Shown: positions 41,864 to 48,869 of the stretch, one piece after another
Layout of the letters: each line of letters opens with the position of its first letter
Position numbering within the stretch: the first letter of the stretch is position 1
Source of the DNA: Nonomuraea sp. SBT364
Lineage (GTDB): Bacteria; Actinomycetota; Actinomycetes; Streptosporangiales; Streptosporangiaceae
Direction: 5' to 3'
Assembly (NCBI RefSeq): GCF_001083785.1
Contig: NZ_LAVL01000051.1
Location: 1-51,050 of the forward strand
DNA: 51,050 nucleotides
Made by a program: the position numbers and the translations under genes
The notes under the pieces: generated by a model
Seen by the model: the letters and a program-made list of their open reading frames with translations, nothing else
Database searches by the model: none
What the model was told of the DNA's origin: nothing

Positions 41864-42812
41864 ACTCGCCGTCCTCGCCGAGGTCGTACGCTCCGGCTTC
41901 ACCGAGAGCGTCCACTACGGCGCCGCCGTCGGGCTGGACCCGTCGGGCCGCGCCGAGGTGGCGCTCGGCCCGGTGGACGCGCCGGTGCTGCCGCGCTCGT
42001 CCGCCAAGCCGTTCCAGGCTCTGGCCTGCCTGACCGCCGGCGCGGCGCTCAGCGGGCCGAGCCTGGCGATCGCCGCGGGCAGCCACACCGGCGAGGACTT
42101 CCACGTCCGGCTCGTCGGCGAACTGCTCGCCGAGTACGGACTCGGCTTCGGCGCGCTGGCCTGCCCGGCGTCCTGGCCGGAGGACGAGGCCACCCTGCAC
42201 GCGCTCGTCAGGGCAGGTGGGACGCCGTCCCGCGAGCGGATGAACTGCTCGGGCAAGCACGCCGCGATGCTGGCCTCGGCCGTCGCCAACGGCTGGGACA
42301 CCGCCTCCTACCTGGCTGCCGCCCACCCGCTGCAGCAGGCCGTTCGCGCCGTCACCGAGGAACTGGCGGGGGAGAAGGCCGCGCACGTCGCCGTGGACGG
42401 CTGCGGCGCGCCGCTGTTCGGGCTGTCGCTGACCGGGCTCGCGCGGGCCGTGCGGGCGCTGGTGAGCGCCGCGCCCGGCAGCGCCCCGCGCCAGGTCGCC
42501 GACGCGATGCGCGAGCACCCCGAGTACGTGGGCGGCACCGGGCACCAGAACACCGAGCTGATGCGCGCCCTGCCCGGCGCCGTCGTCAAGGGCGGCGCGG
42601 AGGGCGTGCTGGTCGTGGCGCTCGCCTCGGGTCATGCCGCCGCGGTCAAGGTGATCGACGGCAGCCCGCGCGCCACCACCGTCATCGCCCTGGACGTGCT
42701 GCGCCGGATGGGCTGCGACGTGACGCCCGCCGCCGCCTTCGCGACCGTGGACGTGCTCGGCGGCGGCGTGCCCGTGGGCCGGATCGTCACAGCTGACCGC
42801 ACCCGTCCGTGA
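41856..42812 (+). CDS. L-asparaginase (rhizobial/thermolabile type, PF06089)
   Basis: A 318-residue asparaginase II-like protein of the Rhizobium etli type, hydrolysing asparagine to aspartate and ammonia. Typical blocks are RSGFTESVHYGAAVGLDPSG, LPRSSAKPFQALACL with the SxxK pair, GSHTGEDFHV, MNCSGKHAAMLAS, DGCGAPLFGLSLTGLARA and KGGAEGVLVVAL. There is no signal peptide, so it acts in the cytoplasm, after import. GTG 41856 has AGAGGAGA 7 nt upstream and overlaps the permease end by 8 nt. It is the last gene of the uptake operon. Confidence 0.9.
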   Translation: MPELAVLAEVVRSGFTESVHYGAAVGLDPSGRAEVALGPVDAPVLPRSSAKPFQALACLTAGAALSGPSLAIAAGSHTGEDFHVRLVGELLAEYGLGFGALACPASWPEDEATLHALVRAGGTPSRERMNCSGKHAAMLASAVANGWDTASYLAAAHPLQQAVRAVTEELAGEKAAHVAVDGCGAPLFGLSLTGLARAVRALVSAAPGSAPRQVADAMREHPEYVGGTGHQNTELMRALPGAVVKGGAEGVLVVALASGHAAAVKVIDGSPRATTVIALDVLRRMGCDVTPAAAFATVDVLGGGVPVGRIVTADRTRP

Positions 42813-44253
42813 GGGCCCTGGCCGGGTCGTCCTCCTGAGGCTGGGCGGCCTTCTTCCTGGACTTCGTCGGGGTCGGGGTCGGAGTCGCGGTCGAGGTCGC
42901 GGTCGAGGTCGCGGTCGGGCCCGCCGAGGCCACCACCGGGGCGGCGCCCGTGGACTGGCGGATCTCCTTGCGCGTCAGGGTGCGGATCTTGTCCCAGTCG
43001 GGGCTGCCGGTGTTGATCAGCGGCGGCACGAACTGGATGCTCGTCACCTCGGCCTGCTGCACCTTCATGGCCAGCGGCACCAGGTGCGTGAGCATGTCAC
43101 GCGGGATGTCGGTCTGGATCAGCTCCTTGGTCGCCGCCGCGACCTGGTTGAACCGGGTCAGCACCGTGGCCGGGTCCGCCTGGTCGAGCAGCGCGCCCAG
43201 CACGCAGCGCTGGCGGCGCATCCGGGTGTAGTCGTCGCTGTTGGTGCGCGAGCGGGCGTACCACATCGCGTCGGCGCCCTTCAGCTTGCGCGCGCCCGCC
43301 TTGACCAGGCCCTCGTTGTACCTGCCGAACACCACGTCCCGCTCGACGGTGAGCGTGACGCCGCCGATCGCGTCGATCAGCCGGGCGAACCCCCACATGT
43401 TGACCAGCGCGTACCAGTCGACGTCCAGCCCGAGCGTGTAGCCGATGGTCTCCATGAGCACCCGGGCGCCCTGGTGCCGCCTGCCGCCGAAGATCTCCGG
43501 GTGCGCGTCGGAGTACTCCCACACGCTGTTGAGCAGGTCGCTGCGGCCGCCGCCGGGGTCGGGAGGCAGCCGGAAGCCGCCGGGGAAGCGCTCGGCCATC
43601 GGCGTGCCCGGCTTGAACCGCACCTCCTCCAGGTTGCGCGGCAGGCTGATCAGCACCGTGCTGCCGGTGGCCACGTCGACGCTGGCCAGGTTCATGCTGT
43701 CGGTGCGCACGCCGGGGCGGTGGTCGTCGGCGTCGCCGCCCAGCAGCAGGATGTTGACCCGCTCCCGGCCGGCCCACGGGTCCTCGGGGCGGGGCGCCGG
43801 CTCGCCCTGCCGCGCCTGGGGGTCGGTCGTGGGGTTCTTGAAGATGCTGTTGATCAGGTCGCGGGAGGTCCAGGCGTACTGGGCGGTCGCGCCGAACGGC
43901 ACGAGCACGGCCACGGTCAGCAGCCCCGCGACGGTGCCGGTGACGATCTGCTCGGCCTGGCGCAGCGAGCCGGGCCGCAGCACCACGAACGAGTGCACCA
44001 TCATCGCGAACCACGCGACGCCCAGCACCGCGGAGCCGACCGCGGCCGTGGTGAGCGAGGCGTCGTCGACGAGCGTGCCGGCCAGGCTCGCCAGGCTGCC
44101 GGAGGTCAGCACCGTCCACAGCAGGCCCAGCAGCAGCGCCGCGTAACAGCTGAGCAGCACCAGGCCCGTCCTGCGCCAGCCCGCGCGCAGGTGCGCTGCT
44201 CCCGGAGCCAGCGCGGACAGCGCCAGCCAGCCGAGAACCTTGACGGCACCCAC
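42787..44253 (-). CDS. LytR-CpsA-Psr (LCP) family cell-wall glycopolymer transferase
   Basis: A 488-residue membrane protein. Three to four N-terminal helices precede the extracytoplasmic LCP domain: VNILLLGGDADDHRPGVRTDSMNL with the catalytic arginine and aspartates, GSTVLISLPRN, LVNMWGFARLIDAIGGVTLTV, and MWYARSRTNSDDYTRMRRQ. LCP enzymes attach teichoic-acid-like or arabinogalactan polymers to peptidoglycan. The tail is a Ser/Thr/Pro-rich stretch (TATSTATPTPTPTKS). GTG 44253 follows GGGAGGG by 6 nt. The 3' end overlaps the asparaginase gene by 26 nt. Confidence 0.92.
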   Translation of the reverse strand: MGAVKVLGWLALSALAPGAAHLRAGWRRTGLVLLSCYAALLLGLLWTVLTSGSLASLAGTLVDDASLTTAAVGSAVLGVAWFAMMVHSFVVLRPGSLRQAEQIVTGTVAGLLTVAVLVPFGATAQYAWTSRDLINSIFKNPTTDPQARQGEPAPRPEDPWAGRERVNILLLGGDADDHRPGVRTDSMNLASVDVATGSTVLISLPRNLEEVRFKPGTPMAERFPGGFRLPPDPGGGRSDLLNSVWEYSDAHPEIFGGRRHQGARVLMETIGYTLGLDVDWYALVNMWGFARLIDAIGGVTLTVERDVVFGRYNEGLVKAGARKLKGADAMWYARSRTNSDDYTRMRRQRCVLGALLDQADPATVLTRFNQVAAATKELIQTDIPRDMLTHLVPLAMKVQQAEVTSIQFVPPLINTGSPDWDKIRTLTRKEIRQSTGAAPVVASAGPTATSTATSTATPTPTPTKSRKKAAQPQEDDPARALTDGCGQL

Positions 44254-44395
44254 CCGAATCCCTCCCTGGACCACACCATCCCCGCTTCCCCGACGGCCTC
44301 ACCGTAGGCCGAGATCGAGGCGGCAGCCTACGGACAAAATACGAAATCTACGTTTATGAATGAGTGAACTTCTTCGACCGAATAAGATTCGGTCC

Positions 44396-45259
44396 ATGGC
44401 GTTCTCTGAGATCGAGTACGAGGTGACGGACCGGATCGCGACTGTCACATTGAATCGCCCCGAACGGCTCAACGCCTTCACCTTGACCATGCGCGGTGAG
44501 TTGATCGAGGCGTTCGACCTGGCCGACGCCGACGACGAGGTCCGCGCGGTCGTGGTCACCGGCGCCGGCCGGGCCTTCTGCGCCGGGGCCGACCTGGGCT
44601 CGGGCGGCGGCACGTTCGGCAGGTCGGGAGAGGGACAGGAGCTCGTCGACGGCCACCCGCGCGACGGCGGCGGCACCGTCGCGCTGCGGATCGCCCGCTC
44701 GCTCAAGCCCGTGATCGCCGCGATCAACGGCGCGGCCGTCGGCGTCGGCGTCACCATGACTTTGCCCATGGACGTCCGGCTGGCCGCCGGCAGCGCCCGG
44801 TTCGGCTTCGTCTTCGCCCGCCGCGGCATCGTGCCCGAGGCCGCCTCCAGCTGGTTCCTGCCCAGGATCGCCGGGATCGCCCAGGCCATGGAATGGGCCG
44901 CCACCGGCCGGGTCTTCGACGCGGAGGAGGCGCTGCGCGGCCGGCTGGTGTCGCGTGTGTACCCGCCGGACGAGCTGCTGCCCGCCGCCTACGCGCTGGC
45001 CCGCGAGATCGCGGACCACACCTCGGCCGTCTCCGTCGCCGCCGTCCGCCGCCTGATGTGGTCGGGGCTGTCGGCCGCCTCCCCGTGGCAGGCGCACGCC
45101 GCCGACTCCCGCCTGATGGCCGAGCTCGGCCCGTCGGCCGACGCCGCCGAGGGCGTCACCGCGTTCCTGGAGAAGCGGCCCGCCGACTTCCCGATGAAGG
45201 TCAGCCGCGACCTGCCCCCGGGCCTCCCGTCCTGGCCCGACGATCTCTATGGTGTCTAG
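44396..45259 (+). CDS. Enoyl-CoA hydratase/isomerase family protein
   Basis: A 287-residue crotonase-superfamily enzyme. VTLNRPERLNAFTLTMRGEL, VVVTGAGRAFCAGADLG and PVIAAINGAAVGVGVTM form the CoA-binding and oxyanion-hole parts; RGIVPEAASSWFLPR holds the glutamate used by hydratases. It would hydrate or isomerise an enoyl-CoA, in fatty-acid or aromatic-acid breakdown. ATG 44396 is 8 nt after TAAGAT (44383-44388), with no ribosome-binding site, so the message is probably leaderless; ATG 44360 in frame lacks support. The next gene starts 2 nt after its stop. Confidence 0.92.
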   Translation: MAFSEIEYEVTDRIATVTLNRPERLNAFTLTMRGELIEAFDLADADDEVRAVVVTGAGRAFCAGADLGSGGGTFGRSGEGQELVDGHPRDGGGTVALRIARSLKPVIAAINGAAVGVGVTMTLPMDVRLAAGSARFGFVFARRGIVPEAASSWFLPRIAGIAQAMEWAATGRVFDAEEALRGRLVSRVYPPDELLPAAYALAREIADHTSAVSVAAVRRLMWSGLSAASPWQAHAADSRLMAELGPSADAAEGVTAFLEKRPADFPMKVSRDLPPGLPSWPDDLYGV

Positions 45260-45260
45260 C

Positions 45261-46187
45261 ATGTACGAGACCACCGTCCTCCCCATGCCGCCCGACTTCG
45301 AAGGCGAGGTCGTCGCGACGCTGTTGTGCCGGCGCGCCGAGTCGTCCCGCAGGGCGGTGCTCTACGTGCACGGTTTCACCGACTACTTCTTCCAGGACCA
45401 CCTGGCTGATCATTACGTCACCCGTGGCATCGACTTCTATGCCCTCGACCTGCGTAAATACGGAAGATCGCTGCTTCCGCACCAGACCCGGGGGCTCATC
45501 AGGAGCGTCACCGACTACTTCCCGGAGATCGACGAGGCCGTCCGGATCATCCGGCGCGACCACGACGAGCTGACGATCAACGCCCATTCGACCGGCGGCC
45601 TCATCACCTCGCTGTGGGCCGATCGGGCCCGCGGCCGCGGCCTGCTGCAGGGGCTCGTGCTCAACAGCCCGTTCTTCGACCTCAACGTGCCCGCCCCGCT
45701 CCGGCTGGCCGCCGACCTGCTCAAGACCCCGCTGTCCTACATCGGCCGGCCGCTGCCGCTCGGCTCCAGCAGCGCCTACGGCCACTCCCTGCACCGCGAC
45801 CACCACGGCGAATGGGACTACGACCTGGAGCTGAAGCCGCACGGCGGCTTCCACGTGCACGCCATGTGGCTGGCCGCGATCCGGCGCGCGCAGCGGCGGC
45901 TGCAGGCGGGCCTCTCGGTGGACGTGCCCGTGCTCGTGCTCGCCTCCGCCTCAGGTCTGCGCGTACGCGACTTCGTACCGGAGGCGCAGTCGGCCGACAT
46001 CGTCCTCGACCCCCGGCAGATCGCCCGCTGGTCCACCGCGCTCGGCCCGCACGTCACCTGCGTACGCTTCGACGGTGGCGTGCACGACCTGGTGCTGTCG
46101 GCCGAGCCGGTCCGCAAGCAGGTCTTCGCCGAGATCGACCGCTGGATGACGGCCTTCGTCTACCAGGGGAACGAGAACAGGCCGTAG
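45261..46187 (+). CDS. Alpha/beta hydrolase (serine aminopeptidase S33 type)
   Basis: A 308-residue cytoplasmic hydrolase. RAVLYVHGFTDYFFQDHLADH forms the oxyanion-hole HG loop. The nucleophile elbow is NAHSTGGLI, with Ala in place of the first glycine of GxSxG, as in monoacylglycerol-lipase-like S33 members. The acid is probably in the region after DVPVLVLASASG, and the histidine in GGVHDLVLS. It starts 2 nt after the hydratase stop (ATG 45249 overlapping it is possible), so co-transcription is likely. The substrate is unknown. It converges on the next gene with a 28-nt overlap. Confidence 0.85.
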   Translation: MYETTVLPMPPDFEGEVVATLLCRRAESSRRAVLYVHGFTDYFFQDHLADHYVTRGIDFYALDLRKYGRSLLPHQTRGLIRSVTDYFPEIDEAVRIIRRDHDELTINAHSTGGLITSLWADRARGRGLLQGLVLNSPFFDLNVPAPLRLAADLLKTPLSYIGRPLPLGSSSAYGHSLHRDHHGEWDYDLELKPHGGFHVHAMWLAAIRRAQRRLQAGLSVDVPVLVLASASGLRVRDFVPEAQSADIVLDPRQIARWSTALGPHVTCVRFDGGVHDLVLSAEPVRKQVFAEIDRWMTAFVYQGNENRP

Positions 46188-47650
46188 TAGGCGGCCGCCA
46201 CCAGCAGCAGCCCGGTGCCGCCCAGCACGCCCGCGATCGCCACGTGCTGCCAGCGGCTCGGCCGCATGCCCTCGCGCAGCCCCCACACCACCGCCGCCAC
46301 GGCCGTGACCTCCTGGATGAGCATGAGCACGGCCAGCACCCGCACCACCAGCCAGCCGGCCAGCACCGCCGGCCAGGCCCCGGCCTGGTTGATCGAGAAC
46401 AGCACCAGCAGCGTGATGAACGCCACCACCGAGGCCAGCAGCCCGACCCCGGTCCACACCATCTTCGCCAGCCTGCGCCGGATCGGCGGCCACAGCCGGG
46501 CGTTGACCTCCGGGGTGTGGTGACGGCCGCGCAGCCGCACCACCATCGCCGCGACCGGCCCGGCCACGTACCCGACGGCGGCCAGGCAGATCGTCAGCCC
46601 CAGCATGGTGCCGCCCGCGTACCACGGCGCGGCCGGCACGTCGCTCGCCTCGAACCGCTGCACCGGCGTCGCGCCCGCCACGTGCACCGACGGGACCGCC
46701 GTGCCCGGCAGGCCGAGGATCCAGTTGGCCATCGTGTCCAGGTAGCCGGCGGTGAAATCGCCGCCGTTGATCCGCATGGCGTGGTCGCCCCGGCCCATGA
46801 AGCGGATCGTGTACTGCTCGTTGCCCGCCTCCTTCATGGCCTTCATGAGCGCGTTGGTCGACTCCACGAACGGGATCGACGGGTCCGTCGTGCCGTAGAA
46901 GGCCAGCACCGGCTGCGTGATGCCGTCGAGCGCGGGCTGGGCGTCGTAACGCAGGAAGTCGAAGCCGACCACGCCCATCGCCCGGGTCAGCAGGTCGCGC
47001 ACGCCGATCGGCGCGCGCAGCCGCAGCAGCTGCTCGTTCAGCGCCCAGGCGACCTGCCTGAGGGGGGAGACGTTCGGCGACGACACCAGGATCACGAACC
47101 CGACGCTGTCGCTCTTGGCGGCGGCGATCGGCACCACCCAGCCGCCCTCGCTGACGCCCCACACGCCGATGCGGGAGGGATCCACGTCGGGGCGCGTCTT
47201 CAGGTACTCCACCATGCGCAGCGCGTCGTCGGCCAGGAGCCCGAAGTCACGGTCGCGGAAGTTGTAGCCGACCGAGCGCTTGTCGAAGGCGAGCGTCACC
47301 ACGCCCGTCATGGACAGGAACTCCGCCTGCGGCTCGAACTCCGTCCGCGACCCGTTGCCCGACCCCGACACGAACACCAGAGCCGGATAACGCCCCGGCG
47401 TCAGCGGCGCCCGTACGGTGCCCTCCAGCGTCTGCCCCTCCGCCGGGATCGAGATCTCCTCCTCGCCGTAGAGCGAGGAGGCGTTCACGCGGCGCAGCTC
47501 CCCTGAGGGCTGCGGCGGCAGCGCACGTAAAGCGGCGTCTACCTTGAGCGGCGGCGGGTCGAACGCGGGAGGCAACACGTAACCCACCGATGCGAGAACC
47601 ACCAGTAACAGACCGGCGGCAACGCTCAAAGTGCCACGGCCAGACCGCAT
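46160..47650 (-). CDS. Membrane-anchored alpha/beta hydrolase with C-terminal helices
   Basis: A 496-residue protein joining a hydrolase to a membrane domain. One N-terminal helix (TLSVAAGLLLVVLASVGYVL) leads to an external alpha/beta-hydrolase domain: VFVSGSGNGSR (oxyanion loop), GVWGVSEGGWV (nucleophile serine in GVSEGG), FYGTTDPSIPF (acid) and GRGDHAMR (histidine). Residues about 350-496 form four more membrane helices, a part not found in ordinary secreted esterases. ATG 47650 follows GGGGAGG at only 3 nt; ATG 47662 has no site. The substrate is unknown; the domain arrangement suggests action at the outer membrane surface. Confidence 0.82.
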   Translation of the reverse strand: MRSGRGTLSVAAGLLLVVLASVGYVLPPAFDPPPLKVDAALRALPPQPSGELRRVNASSLYGEEEISIPAEGQTLEGTVRAPLTPGRYPALVFVSGSGNGSRTEFEPQAEFLSMTGVVTLAFDKRSVGYNFRDRDFGLLADDALRMVEYLKTRPDVDPSRIGVWGVSEGGWVVPIAAAKSDSVGFVILVSSPNVSPLRQVAWALNEQLLRLRAPIGVRDLLTRAMGVVGFDFLRYDAQPALDGITQPVLAFYGTTDPSIPFVESTNALMKAMKEAGNEQYTIRFMGRGDHAMRINGGDFTAGYLDTMANWILGLPGTAVPSVHVAGATPVQRFEASDVPAAPWYAGGTMLGLTICLAAVGYVAGPVAAMVVRLRGRHHTPEVNARLWPPIRRRLAKMVWTGVGLLASVVAFITLLVLFSINQAGAWPAVLAGWLVVRVLAVLMLIQEVTAVAAVVWGLREGMRPSRWQHVAIAGVLGGTGLLLVAAAYYGLFSFPW

Positions 47651-47747
47651 CGGCCTCCCCATGTGCGTTGGTTTGCCCGCTGATCTTCCAGCCTACTCCC
47701 AGCCGGTGTGGCTCCATGTGTCGGTGGGGCCTGTTAGCTTCCTGGGA

Positions 47748-48869
47748 ATGCGGATCCTGCACACCTCCGACTGGCACCTGGGGCGCTCGTTCCACCGCGA
47801 GAGCCTGCTGTCCGGGCAGGCGGCGTTCGTCGACCATCTGGTCGACACGGTGCGCGCCGAGGAGGTCGACGTGGTCGCCGTCGCGGGCGACGTCTACGAC
47901 CGGGCGCTGCCGCCGGTCGACGCAGTGGCGCTGTGCAACGAGGCGCTCGGCCGGCTGCGTGACGCCGGAGCCCGGACGATCCTCATCAGCGGCAACCACG
48001 ACTCGGCCCGGCGGCTCGGGTTCGGCGCGTCGCTGTTCGACGCCTCGGGGGTCCACCTGCGCACCGACCCCGACCGGGCGTGGGAGCCGGTGCCGGTCGG
48101 CGACGTGGCCTTCTACGGCATCCCCTACCTGGAGCCCGAGCTGGTGCGCGGGCCGTGGGAGCTGGCCTCGCGCGGCCACACCGCGGCCATCGCCCACGCC
48201 ATGGACCGGGTCCGCGCCGACGCCGCCCGCCACCGCCACTCCGTCGTCCTGGCCCACGCCTTCGTCACCGGCGGGCAGGCCAGCGACAGCGAGCGCGACA
48301 TCAGCGTGGGCGGCGTCGCGCACGTCCCGCTCACGGCGTTCGAAGGGGTCGGCTACGTCGCGCTCGGCCACCTGCACGGCCGCCAGCGGATGTCGGAGAC
48401 CGTCCGCTACTCCGGCTCCCCGCTGGCCTACTCCTTCTCCGAGGCGGGCCAGGTCAAGGGCATGTGGCTGGTCACGTTCGAAGACTCTGGCTTCACGGGC
48501 GCCGAGTTCGTGCCCGCGCCCGTGCCCCGGCCGGTCGCCGTGCTCCGCGGCCGCCTCGACGACCTGCTCACCTCGCCCCGCTACGTCGACCGCGAGGATC
48601 ACTGGCTGCAGGTCGTCCTCACCGATCCCGTACGCCCCCGCTCCGCCATGTACCGGTTGCGCGCCCGCTTCCCGCACACGCTGGCCCTCTCCTTCGACCC
48701 CGAGGGCGACCGGGCCGCCCCCGCCCCGGTGCGCCTCAGCGGGCGGCCCGAGGCGGAGGTCGCGCTCGATTTCGTCAGGGAAGTGCGCGGCGAGCCTGCC
48801 GCACCGGACGAGGAAGAGCTGCTAAGACAGGCGATCGAAGCATCCCGGGCAAAGGAGACGATGGCGTAG
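47748..48869 (+). CDS. sbcD: Exonuclease SbcCD subunit D
   Basis: A 373-residue Mre11-type metallophosphoesterase, the nuclease half of SbcCD, which cuts hairpins and double-strand ends. The phosphoesterase motifs appear in order: HTSDWHLGRSFH, VAGDVYDRALPP, ISGNHDSARR, LAHAFVTGGQ, VALGHLHGRQ. The C-terminal DNA-binding/capping region follows (LRGRLDDLLTSPRYVD). ATG 47748 lies 8 nt after TAGCTT (47735-47740) and lacks a ribosome-binding site, suggesting a leaderless message. sbcC begins at the next base after its stop. Confidence 0.95.
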   Translation: MRILHTSDWHLGRSFHRESLLSGQAAFVDHLVDTVRAEEVDVVAVAGDVYDRALPPVDAVALCNEALGRLRDAGARTILISGNHDSARRLGFGASLFDASGVHLRTDPDRAWEPVPVGDVAFYGIPYLEPELVRGPWELASRGHTAAIAHAMDRVRADAARHRHSVVLAHAFVTGGQASDSERDISVGGVAHVPLTAFEGVGYVALGHLHGRQRMSETVRYSGSPLAYSFSEAGQVKGMWLVTFEDSGFTGAEFVPAPVPRPVAVLRGRLDDLLTSPRYVDREDHWLQVVLTDPVRPRSAMYRLRARFPHTLALSFDPEGDRAAPAPVRLSGRPEAEVALDFVREVRGEPAAPDEEELLRQAIEASRAKETMA

